A stretch of DNA of 64,000 bases from Muricea muricata. Its lineage: Eukaryota > Cnidaria > Anthozoa > Malacalcyonacea > Plexauridae. The DNA is taken from assembly GCA_963855995.1 (NCBI GenBank), contig OY979717.1:23152746-23216745 (forward strand), written 5' to 3'. The stretch's first letter is position 1, and each line of letters starts with the position of its first letter. The notes beneath the pieces were generated by a model. The model saw only the letters and a program-made list of their open reading frames with translations, did not search any database and was not told the DNA's origin. The position numbers and the translations under genes were made by a program. Shown in pieces: positions 1 to 12,627 of this stretch.

Positions 1-3000
1 CCGGGCAAAATTTTCCAAGGTTGCAAACCTTCCTCAAAATGTTGTAGAGTTGGGCTTTACAAACTGAAGATCAGAATTAGTCTTGCAAATGAATCACTAT
101 TTTTTTTGGAAAGAAGGCATGTTTTCTGGAATGGATCGTCATCTATTATTTTTTTGTTAGTTTAGTGTTTAGGATACATTATGTAGTGTGTTGACATGAA
201 ACCTTCCTCACTGACTGCCCATTTTGCAAACCTTCCTCACGGGTAATACCCGCATACCCGTGGCTTTTTTGCAACTCTGCAGTAGACCGACATAATAGAC
301 AAAAAGAACGTTTTAGTGCTACTCTTTTGCCTGACACTTTTGTCTAAACTCAAAGTAACGCACTTTTTGAGCAGAAATTAGGACAATAATTAGCAACTTA
401 TTTCTACCGCTATTCTTCTTCAACTAATAAGGAGCACTGAAGTAGATAAAAAGGGTTCTCTTTGGATGCCCTGAAAGGACCATGCTTGCGCGCATTTACA
501 GATTGAAAATCAGTATAATACCGCATATTGCTATACGAATACAAGTGCACCGATCACTAAAAATAAAAATAAAACTAAAAATAAACTTGAAGTGAACAAT
601 TTTGGGGTCAGCGTTTACCTGATTTCATTTGTTCAAAATGGAGACACATTGCTCATTGCATATGATATGTAATGAAAGACCTTGTGCGGTATAGTTTAAT
701 ATATTTCTCAGAATCAGACTATATTATGGTAGTCAGCACACAATATGAATAGCACTTGGATGAGGTTGATCTATAATGTATCCATATGAACATCCCATTA
801 AATTTACGCAATAAATATACAATTTATCTTTATCTAAGTACTTTGTATTGTATTTGCAGACATACAGGAGCCGTACCCGTTTTAATTGGGTGTGTGACTG
901 ATACTGTTGTCCGTCTAATCGTGTTGCATACATATTCTGGCTCTGAAACACGTATCAGATGATTGCAATTGTCAGTCATGTAATTATCGTATTCATGAGC
1001 ATCTACTCAGCTGCTGAATAAAGTGCAAACAAGACAAGAACAATCAGTCTATGTTTGGTTTCAGGAATGGGCGACGCTATTCTAATCACTCGAAACATTT
1101 TTTTATTGATATTTTAGATAGCAATATTTTTTCTACGTGACTTAGTATAGGTATTCTGTATCCATTTGCACAATACATACATTTATACAAAGTCAAGCTT
1201 CATATATTTTTTCGCTTTAATTGAATTGTTAAAACGTCAAACAATTAGCCTTACAGAGTTTAAGAGTTAAAGTTTAGGGTCTTTTAGAATTTTAGGACAA
1301 AACGTTAGGAATCGGTTGCCTAACACGCTAAAATACTGATTTTGCAAATTGTTATACGCAATTACGAAAAACATCCTTTTCAAAGCAACACTTTTATGCG
1401 TTTATAAAATAAAACCCACCATTTTGAACAGACAACCCAAGACAGTTGACAACTTGTACATTTATAAATGCACTACTGCATGATAAATTCTGCCTGTATT
1501 ATTTCATCAACAAGTGAATCACATAAAAAATTTACCCGGACACTAAGTCAGATCTAATGTCCCGACATTCAAATCCAACATAATATGTCTTTGATAGAAA
1601 TATTATTCTGCTAAATTACTGACACTGGTAGACTGTTTAGAAATGCATTTGCACAGGATTAAAACAGCTGAGTTATATACAAATATCACAGTAAATGTAA
1701 TTAGGGAGAAATTGTTTTAGGGGAGAAAACTGCGTTTGAAATAGGAACAAACGTACATAGATACTTTCTTCTACCGTACGTATAGATTTCAGGAACGAAT
1801 ATTTAGAAAATTCTGGATTGCTAGTAGTTCATGTATTTCATATTCTCATCCACAAAACCTGCGCACACAATAGCTAATAAAATTCGTTAACGTCTCCAAA
1901 GAACTTGCGCAGTCTAGTAAAAATAACTATTCTCACGTTTAAATAATCTTACTTGCAGAAGGTTTTCGGAGATATCTGAGTATAGTCTAACGAAAGTTCC
2001 ACTCCTTGAAAAATCTTCGTAAAGAGCATATAAATCTTCATAGAGTTCAATGGACACGTATATTTGCCAGCTGGGCATGCAGGCATATATGTACTCGAAC
2101 GTTGGGCGTTTAAAAAAGTAAATAGATGCAAATTAAACATTTCTTTTGTCAACGAAAGTCCTTTCCATATTAGCAGATTTGTGAATGCTTTTACCTCATT
2201 TTGCTGATAATTGAAAAATTGAAAATTTCAACGGACCTTGCTAATGGGTTTGTAATTAGTTAAGTTTTCGATATGGCACATGCTCAACTGAAATGGATAC
2301 AAAGTGATATGTTTATATCGTTACACTTTCAGTTTTCAGCCTTTTTTTTTCTTTGGCGCCACTTATATAAGGATGAGGCTGAAGCTCTTTCTTTAACTTT
2401 TTCAAACGATTTTAGTGCCTTTCCATGTTTACTGTATATATCTATATATAATAAAAAGACTGTGCCTCAATGCAAATGTGATTAGTGCACTACGTCCATG
2501 TACATTATTAGGAAATTGCCGTTTATTTTTATTCTAGCTGACTTTCCTCAGATAGCAGTACTCTTGGCTCTCTGATCTTGTGGGAAATGTAGATGAAATG
2601 ACAGATTTCAAATTTTCCATTTAAATTACGGAAACGTCTGTCCATTTTCGGTACCCAAACAAAATAATTGGCTGGGACATTATTTATGCATACTTAGTAT
2701 GGGCATAAAAAATTAATCGCTTTTTAATTTGACTAAAATAATAAAAATGCAAATTTTATCGTCGAAGCCGGCCTTTCGAGTTTGGACACATAATGTAGCT
2801 ACGTTTATATGACGTTTTATATGTATTGCATGTATTATGAATTTGTATACATCAACTTAAAACGGAAAGGAGTTTGAACATGTACTCACAGTAAGTACAT
2901 GTACAAATTTAATTTCCACACTTCAACTGTGCGCAATAAGAGAGGAAAAAGATAAAGTAGATAAAATCGAATCACCATTTTCTTTTCCATTTTTCGCTTC

Positions 3001-6000
3001 TTCCAAAAACATATTTTATAGAAATGTTTATAAGGTATACATCAAAATTTAAGTTGGACATTAATGCATTCAATAAACTTCATCTAGACAAGATAGCTTC
3101 TTTAGTTCTTTAATTAGAGCACGGAAAAGAGGGGGAACATTATTTTGCGTCACACGGTATTTCACTGGACCAGCAATAATATTAGCTTTATATTATCATC
3201 TAATAGATTTGCTGAATTCATTAGTGTGGATTTTTCAGGAATCCATAGACGTGCGAGAACGTTCCCATAGTTTGTTACAGTTATTATGGAAAATCAAAAT
3301 CGCAGACATTTTTAAAGAGGCTAAACTGTAGAGACCCCGGACCCTAGCTTGTTTATTTTTTTACAATAATTGAAAAACGAAAACACGCACTATAAAATAA
3401 TTCACTCAGTACTATGCGTGCACAATAACGACGTTCTGACTTAAAACCGGTATCTTGAATTTGTTGAAAAACTAGCTAAATTCAACTGTTTTGACGAACT
3501 AAGAATTGAAATTGCTGATTTCATTTACACACAGCTACCCATACAAAAACAGACAAACATTTTCCTAACATTGTCATCAATTTATAGCCATCATGAATCA
3601 GGTAAGGATTTTTTTATCGGGTTTGACTACTATATTTCTTGTCCAAACTCTGTAAGTGCATAACGTTGCTATTATAAAATCTTGTCGAAGCATTCCAACC
3701 ACAGCTTGAGTTTTCAGAGGAGAGTGTATCCATTCCGTTTTTATACCTCGCTCTAATGCATATTTGACTAGTTAGACAGGTCAACCATCGCACTAACATG
3801 CATTATTTTGGTAACATCGTGTTGGGTCTTAGTCTACTAATTTATCTTTATAACTGTATAGCGAGAAAAAATAGGAAAGGATAGAGTAGGAATAGAATAG
3901 GAAATCGACTTATATTCTCAGATCATTCCCTTAAAATAAGTAAAATAACATACGTAATATTATGGGCGCATTTTGCTCGAAACTAGAAAATAAAGAAAAT
4001 GATCGGAGAAGATGAATCCACTATTTTTCTTAAACCTCTGGGATACTTACCAACCTTTGCTTTTACAAATTATATCATTTTGCGGTTGCCTCTCCGTGTT
4101 CTTATGTAAACCATAAATGTAAATTGTAAATGTCAGTATATCAGTTGCAAACTACTTTTGACCTCGCGTACGACTTCAGAAACCGCGACAACACAATCAT
4201 ACAAAGGCGACATCAAAGACAAAAATTTAATCGTGGAATCACGTTTGTGGCATGCATAGCATACATATGTACGTCAAAAGGTTGCAGGTCTGACAAAGAT
4301 TTAATTTGATCATCATTTATAAAATGAAGAAGTTAGGAATATATGAGGCATGAAAAGGGCGATTCTCCTGTCAAACACGTGACATTGTTTTTTTTCTTGG
4401 TTTTACAAAAACTGTAAAGACCAATGAAACTTCCATGTCATATCTGTGACGGGAGAATTACCCAAAAGCTGTAAGAATTGTTTTTATTAAAGTGAATAAA
4501 TTGTCCTTCGCTCACACTTCAACATAAAACAGACAAACAGCACAGAGGATTGCTTTGTCGTGTTTCGCATCATAAGTGTGCCTTCCATATGTTTCGATCT
4601 ATATTTACGCTAACCGACGTAGTGAATATTAGATACATATGAAAAATCAACACTTTATACGAGGAAATTATTAAATTTTTGCGGCGTAAGCGGCACAGAG
4701 AAAGTGTGTAGGAAAACCTGTCAGTTTTCAGCACGTTATAAACTTTTCATTTTGCAATTATGCTTAAATCATAATTGAAATAAAGCTGTATGTATCTTTA
4801 GCACAATGATTTATTAATGATATCATTCGAAAAAGAAGCAAGGTGTCAGCCCTGATTGCTAAAGCAATATACGTAAATTCGCTTGTATAAGCCGGCAGAG
4901 TAAGAAAGCTGCCTTTTAATTACATGTATATAGTTATCCTTTTAGGTTCTTATAAACATTAGTCGCAACATATAAACTCCAGCGTCTTACGAATCTTCAT
5001 TTCATGCCATTCGAATTGCCTATGGCGGCTGGAAAATTATTAAACATGGAGGCTTTGTAAGCGTCGTAGGTTCAGGGCGGCTGACGCGCATAAAATGTGA
5101 ATAAAAATGAACTGTCATCTAGACGTCATCAAGTAATTAAAGAAAACCTTTTTGATACGACTGCGCCACCGCAAATTTACATATAAACGACACAAATGGA
5201 CATCTGCATGCGTCCATGCACTCTGATACGTACATGCATTTATTTTTTTATCAATTTGAAGTCTTGTATAACATCCAAAGTTCAATTTAGCTTCGTTAGC
5301 ATTCATACAGGTGGTAGTACTACTATGCCAGTATACTACTTTTATTGTTTGAAATGTATTTTTGTGCCCTTGAGAAATTAGTGCATTTAATTTGATCTGA
5401 AAAAAATACGTACACAGTAGGGCCATTTATATAGGACAAATAACTAAGGCACGACTCACGTTGGACGCAAGCTTAGCGTATAAAATGCACAAAATTCTTG
5501 TTCGAGTCTTGCTAAAAATACTTTGCTAAAAAGCATCAACGACATGTTTGTGAAAATGATGTAACAATATACATATACAAACGTAAACAACGCGGTTAGT
5601 AGCCTGCAGTATATATGTACATTCTGTCATAATTTAGCTTAATGGAAACTGAAAATGGTTATCCAAGCATCAAGTATTGCATGTTGAGTTAATCTATTGA
5701 AGAAATTTTACCTTCCGTTTTCATCACTTTCTATATATGAACATGTGAAATACATACAAAGCACAAATCCCACACACTTCAAACTTCAGAAAATGCACGA
5801 GCTCTCCAACCAGTTTGTTCCAAGCAAAGAAAAAGAAGACGAAAGTCATGAGACACCAAATATCGATGAAGTATGACGCTGAATCCTGTGAGCATCATCC
5901 GCCAACATTTGGCAAAAAATTAATGAAAATTTAAAAGAATTTCGTTCATGAACTATATGTTTGCTTTTCAATTGAGGTACATGAATGAGCAAATTTGGTC

Positions 6001-9000
6001 TCCGTTAAATAATGAATGTTCAACTATAAATAATGGGGCAGTAGAGACTTATAGTGAAAATCATAAAAAAGACCAATGATAACCTATGATACAGTTTATA
6101 ATCGTTTCTTTAAACGACCAGTTTCATTCCCAGTTATACAAAATTTTTTCTTAATTCTATTTAATTTGATGGATCATAGACGTGTTTTCTTAACCTTTTA
6201 CGGGGATGATGTCATAAATTTTTAGGGGGGGGCGTGGGGCGGGGGTGGAGTTTTCTGCTGTCTAGACCCCATCTCACAGTTCCACCTTTAGAATATAGCC
6301 GGAGTAAAGCTTAATGTGGATAGTTCTGCTTTTAGAAAGTTATAAAAGTTCCTTGCACGCAAAAAGGGAACCGCATGATATGCTCAAAGCTGTAAAGATA
6401 GATCAATAGATAGATATAGAGGACTATTTATTACGCTGAAAATTAGGGGATAAAAATATTTTTAGAGGGTTGAACGTTTTCATGCCCCTTTTCATGGCAG
6501 TCAGCAGTAATATTGAGATCAGTGGACAGGCGTCTATGGAAAATTCACCTTTTCCATTGAGGGCTAAATAGTGAAATTTTATATGTGTTTTAGCTTGTTG
6601 CTAATGGAGAAAAGCAAAATATTGACCAAAAAGGTGTTAATACACTGTTATAAGTGTTACGCAATTAGCAAATAATTATTTGTTTGAGGTGTAAAGAGGA
6701 TAAGGAATGGTATTACCGTTTATGGCCATTTATATGGACGAGGAGGAGCTTATAAGCCTACCTACAAATGCATATGTTTGAGACTAAAGCAATTGGTGAA
6801 GCTAGTCAGCCAACGAGGAACGACGGTCCAAGAAACTTAAAGCTTTTTTGTGAGGTGAGAGTTGATTGTCACCTTTTTACTTTCTTGGGATCTTGGGATC
6901 ATATGTGCGTTGTAATGGTCGCCCAATCTAAAGTTCTAAACGTCCCGTTCTTAACCACGTTTAACTAGGTTTTGTTTGGTGTCATATTTTGGCTTACTGT
7001 AGTACTGTAAGTACTGTAAGTAATCATACTCGATTTGCAATAACGCCACTTCGTGCCATTGACTCGCAGTTATGCGTTTTTTACACATACTACGTTCCCA
7101 CCCGCACGTAAATGTCTAAACCAATTTTGCACTTGAAATTAATGAATAAATGTTTCATGGATTCACCATTTCTCACGATTCAGCACTCTTTATATAGTAA
7201 TTTCATTTGTTTACTTAGAGCAGTTTTTTGACTTTTTATTTGCGCAGGTACGTGAGAGTAAAAAACGCGTAACTGCATGGAAAATAGCCATATAAGTTAG
7301 CTACGTTTATTTTGTCACCCTTAGTTCTTACTGTAAACCATTTTGTTTCTTCAAGCTAAGTTATATGAAAGTTCACCTTATTGATTATTAGTCACCAATC
7401 AAGCATGCAAGTGTGTGAAAAATAGATTAACGAAATTTAGAAATCATTGTACGCTCATTATTAATGTTCCATATATCGAAAACTTTAATACATTAAAAAG
7501 ATCAAGACTTTATATATTCTGTTCATTTATACCTCTCTTGCACAGTTCAATCAAAAGAGGTAGTCAATGAAATTGTCACCGTCTAAATCGCAATGCCGTA
7601 TCATTCAGTGTTAATACAACGCTGGTGATAGGGGTCACAAATTTGTCAACAATTAGCTTTTTTATAATTAATCTTACATGTTACGAATTTTTATGTTGAA
7701 TTTTGTGAGTTACATATATCTCCAAAACTCAAGTAATTGTATGATAAGACAACTTTTTGACTTCAAATTTTGACACAATTTTGGTACCTAGCTCCCAACA
7801 ATGCAAATAATACGAAAAGTTTATCACTAATGTATAATGAAGTAAGACAAATAAAACTGTAATCTATATAAAGTTTTTTTTCAAAGCCTTTCCCGTTATT
7901 GGCTGAAGTAAAACCATGTGAAATTTACATGTTACGTGGATTTAAGCTATGATATTGTTGGTTAAAATAAACTACTATCAGAAATATAGCTACAAGTGTG
8001 TATATCACCTGGCACATGCAATGCGTCAATGGTCAAGCATTGTCCGGCACGATACATAGCCTAACAAATCATTTTAAAGCTATATATAAATATACGACTG
8101 CATGTGCCCTACCTTAATTACTTCAACTATATGTCTTCCTCTTTCGCTCCTTCGTGCCAGTTGCTGTGATACCACAAAATGTTAGTTCAAAATGTTTCTG
8201 GGCAAATATAAAGTGAAATCTTTTGTTTTTAATCATGAAACGAAGATAAATCAGCTGATAGTGCTGTAGCACTTGCGAAATTTCTCACACTCGCGTTATT
8301 AATGATTAGCGATAATAGATGACAAGATAGATAATCACATTGTCCGCTGTTGTGTTTCTTGATTGCAAATCACACAAAGTGCTCGCGTGCCTCCGTTAAA
8401 CTGTATCCGTTCTCCTACACATTTATGAATGAAAACAAGAGCGCGTGGCGCATTTTAAGTGCCGTACGTGGAACAAAAGAGCAATTTCATGCACAATGCA
8501 AACCGACTTTGATCCAAAATGATTGACTAACCAAACTCGATGTTAGAACAAACTAGCAATATTATGTGCCTTTCTCCTCACTTAGTGATTTACCCAAGCA
8601 ATTTTCACATTCGACCCCCTATATTTTCTTTCTCATTCCAATATTTATTCTATGTATTTCTGTCATATTTGGTTTTCAGTGCATGTCGAAATCGAGTGAT
8701 ATCAATTTAATCAAACTTTGCACTAAAATTTGAAACATGACGCGCATATATATTACCACATTACGGCTGCTACTCATTTTCTTAAGTAATTTGGAATACG
8801 GATGCATATATATACAAAAGTATAAATATTTCATGTATATACAGTGGTCTTTTGATGTGTCTATACTTAGTAAAAACCAAAGCAGCTAGTTGCTTGCGTC
8901 AAAGCATTCTTCTCGTATTATTTTTAATTGATTTATGTCGACTTGCGATTAGGACGAATTGACTACCACAGTTATTACCACCGACTGCAATAGATATAGC

Positions 9001-9780
9001 TTGTGTGTTTTCCCAGCATGAAGTCAGTGAAAGTCAGAGATAAGGCCGGGAGACTATTCAGAAGCCTTGTAGCTACTGTATGCATAATCATTGCAAATCC
9101 AAAAATACACTCCTCTTTAGATATTGGCTTACTTCAAGATCTAGTCAGTAGAACAGTTATGTGTGTTTGTCGATCTTTGTCTATATCTCTATATTATTTC
9201 GATGTCAAATCCTCACCAAAATAGAAAAGTACGCATCAGGTTTGGCCATTAGATACGTATGCAGATTTATAAGCCTGTAAAATACCAATATATAGGCTTC
9301 GTAATAAGTTGTGCTGATTCAGATTTTTAGGGACGATATATTTGCATTTTTATTGAAAAATGCTCTGACCTATGTGTCTATAACAATTACTATTCAATTG
9401 CGTGATATTTAAGCTCAATTTTGTTAAAATTTCTTCGTGAGAAAGATAACTTTGATTTTTATGAAAAATAGGACTGATTCGCTTTTCTTGCCCAATTCGT
9501 CTGCGTCAGCCGCATTGAAATAAGAAACCGAATAAGGAAATTTTTCGGCCCGCATTTGACCTATCTAATGCCGTGAATTTCCTGAATAATACCCTCTCAT
9601 ACATACGTGACGACGTTTCCAACATGGCCGCGGCTTGCGCACAAACATGGAGGATTTAATCCACAATGAACTCATAGTGGGAAAATCGAAGGTTGGCTTT
9701 TAAAGAGCGCTCGCAGTCAAAAGCGCACAAAAACTTTTGATGTTCAATATAACCATCTAAAACGATGCAAATCAGAGAAT
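1..9780. other. AT-rich region without a recognised gene
   Basis: Only short open frames with no family motif, many stops, and simple A/T-rich sequence. GCAAACCTTCCTCA-like words recur three times in the first 240 bases. A G-rich run lies near 6225-6250. One hairpin is at 4356-4464. I see no RNA gene. Confidence 0.6.
4356..4464. repeat. Small foldback
   Basis: GGGCGATTCTCCTGTC and its surroundings pair with GACGGGAGAATTACCC, about 29-bp arms with several mismatches around a central T/A-rich loop. Possibly a short MITE. Confidence 0.5.
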
Positions 9781-10391
9781 TGAGGCCCTGTTAGGGGTTT
9801 TAGGTATAAGGTATATTTACCCAAAGTATTTTAGTTATAAAGTATAAATAACGATAGACTTTTGGGTATAAAGTATAAATGATCACTTGCGTTATACTTT
9901 TAGGTATAACAAAAACTGACCACAAGACATTTTGTGTCAGCTATTCGAGGCATTTGGGAGCATTTACTTTGTCAATAGTTACAAATACTGATCGCTTCTA
10001 ATATCTCGACAGCCTCAACCTGAATTTGCAGAGTTGAAGTTCCACGGCGGTATTTGTGAGAATATAAAATCTGCTGAAAGTAAGGGTTACTGCTACACGC
10101 TTTTCGGATTATAGTTGCAATTAGACTGTCACATTCTCGCTTCTACACTGGAAACTTCGAGCGAAATGACTCTCTAAATTCACAGGTGTCACAGGTGATG
10201 TCCAAAGAATGAAAGCAACCCGGTAAATGCTTTTGCAAGGGGTGAAATAGTGTACAATGCAACTAAAAGAAAACAAGAGTTGCTGGGGTACTTTTGGGTA
10301 TAAATGTGTCTGCCATTTTAGGTATAAGGTATAAATGACCTCTTAATAATAGGTATAAGGTATATTCAAGACCCCTCCTAACAGGGCCTCA
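9781..10391. mobile_element. Foldback/MITE-like element with GGTATAA subrepeats
   Basis: The ends TGAGGCCCTGTTAGGGG and CCCCTCCTAACAGGGCCTCA are inverted repeats. GAAT occurs directly outside both ends, a possible 4-bp target duplication. Just inside both ends, in the same orientation, lie several TAGGTATAAGGTATA and GGTATAAAGTATAAATGA units. The middle (9920-10250) has no open frame. Confidence 0.7.
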
Positions 10392-10961
10392 GAATTCGAA
10401 GTTTCGAGCGAATGCCCTTTCTTGGGAAGTCAACATATATAGGCCCTTCTGATAGCTTTCAATTCATATTTTCATCTTTTTTTAAAGAGATTCCAGGAAA
10501 ATATTCAAATACATTATAGGCTATGAGTCGTGCGAACCTTTGATAATTTTTAAAAACATTTGGCTACGAGCATATAGCTGTGCATGTTGTATATAAAAAA
10601 TTATATCCGGGAAAAAATGCTTATCAACATGATTCAAGCTAAGTCTTGCTTACGACGCAGGCAAATATAGTTGAAAAACAGCGTGGGCACCTCGTACGTA
10701 TAGTGGAGGTGTGAAGACAGATAGAATTATTTACCTCAGCCCTTGACGTAAATATTCAATTCAATGATTCAGTCCATGAATATTGACGCAAGTCTCAAGC
10801 TGAAAAGTCTGATGCAATAAATTACGTTTCACTAGAAATGTGTAGAGACAGATCTACATATTTGGAATACTGTAGACACGCCAAAGCACTCAAGTAAGAA
10901 ATCCATAATGAAATTAAGAATGATTAGAATCACATTACATATGAAAGGAATTGATTCGCAG

Positions 10962-11018
10962 TAGCCTGGAATGTCGTGCGCATGCCAGGAGCGGGAGAAC
11001 GCCCGACATTACAGGCTA
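10962..11018. repeat. 57-bp hairpin
   Basis: TAGCCTGGAATGTCG pairs with CGACATTACAGGCTA (one mismatch in the arms). It lies in otherwise featureless sequence between 10392 and 11330. Confidence 0.55.
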
Positions 11019-11329
11019 AAAATCTAAGTTGCATACCATAAGTTTTATCATATCACCCAACTCATATTATTTTACCGAATTTAAAGTTCTTGGCTTTATT
11101 AAGTGTAATATACCATATGGAAAGAACTATTTAGTGTAAGTAGATAAACGTCACGTCACTGAAAAAAATATATATACTGCAACATGAGCGGCCTGTTTTA
11201 TCAGCATGTACAAACTCGAAAAGAATAAACGGGTTGTGAGACTCTTCAATTTTATAGATCTATCTGCGAAATGATCATGATTTTGAAAATACATCTTTTG
11301 TGAGGTTGATGATTTCTTTCGTGTTAGCT

Positions 11330-12047
11330 CAATCAATTGTTAATGAGTTTCACAATAAGCTATACAAATTTAATTGTTGAGTTATTCGGCCTTTTACATA
11401 TGCTCTATGTTATGCTGTTATTGATGGATTTGCAGTGGTTCCGGAAGGCGATAGCGTGTTTTAAAGTCGTTGGCTGTTACGCCTACGTCGGTTATTGTCT
11501 CGTTGTTTTCAGATGTTGTCACGTCGGCGTTTGTAGACAACGTTGTTTGTAGGCATTTTCCTTGGATGGGGCAGGGTATGTTGCGCCTACAGTTGCAGTC
11601 TCGTTTTTGATTAGTGGTTTCGGATGGTTTGTTCTGATCGAGTATTGTTTTGTTGTTTCTTGTGATAAAGTCTCGCATGTTTTCGTTACAGCTGTAGCTC
11701 ACTCGTACAGTGTGTCTGTTGAAGAGTTTGTGCAGTTTGTTGTTTTTCGGGAAGTGTTTGTCGATTAGCTGCAGGAAGTTGGTTTTGACGTTTTTGTTGT
11801 AAGGGGAGTTGTACTAGAGTATGTTTCGTGTTCTGTTTTGTCGGGAGTCGTTGATGTTGGTGGCTTGGGGTTCGTACGTACTGGAGTTTGGTGCCGAAGT
11901 TGCTATTCCTTAAGGCGTCGTTGTATTTGGGGGCTGCTGAATCGAAAGTTTGTTTGTTAATTGTAGGATAGTTTGTTAATCCGTTTGTTGATGGATTTTG
12001 GTAGTTCTCGCAGTACGTATGTTTGGTGGATGGTTTTACGAGCGGTT
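11330..12047 (-). mobile_element. Penelope-like element, downstream half (split copy)
   Basis: Minus-strand frames with scattered breaks encode the region after the reverse transcriptase core. They include a DKHFP-NNKLHKLFNR-like stretch and SYSCNENMRDFI, the Cys motif DCNCRRNIPCPIQGKC at 11420-11702, then TANDFKTRYR, the start of a GIY-YIG endonuclease. These blocks are typical of cnidarian Penelope-like elements with a C-terminal GIY-YIG domain. The upstream half lies at 18963-19200, beyond the inserted 6.9 kb element. Confidence 0.65.
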
Positions 12048-12326
12048 AATGTATAGTCTGGGGCCTTATGTCATCCCGTAGGAAATTCGTGATCATTTTG
12101 GTTTCCTTGCTGAAATTAGGAGTTTTGGAGGGGCTGATTTCAAAAAAAACAGGCACCAATTTTTTTTGGTCGTTTAGGGGTATTTATGAAATTAGCTATG
12201 ACGTCATCGATGTCCAGCAAAATACGCAAAGTACATCAAAATAATATATAATCAATATATTTTTGCAGTAATGGGTATAATTATCGAACAATTAAGCCTA
12301 GAGAAGCATTTCAGGTGTAAAGGAAC
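12048..12326. repeat. Left terminal inverted repeat of the 6.9 kb element
   Basis: 279 bp, the reverse complement of 18687-18962 apart from scattered differences. It holds a T-rich run and an ATATATAATCAATATATT block. The inner edge is at GGTGTAAAGGAAC. Confidence 0.85.
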
Positions 12327-12627
12327 AAGGTATAAGTTTTAAAAAAATTTCACTTCAAAAAACTTAGATGTCATTATTTTTATCATTAGGAATGATTGCT
12401 AATGGGTAATTTCGTTTTCATCGTGTTTTAGATTCATACTTAGAAGAGTAATAAAAATAGCCTTGCATGATATTAACGATCAATTGAGTTCTAAGGAACT
12501 TAAAATAAGATACTTATTCAACACTTACATGGCAAAGTATCTCTATTCACATATTGAGGTAATCACTGTCATCATCATCATTGTCATCCACAGTGGAATT
12601 AATATAAGATTTTCAATGTTTCTGTTT

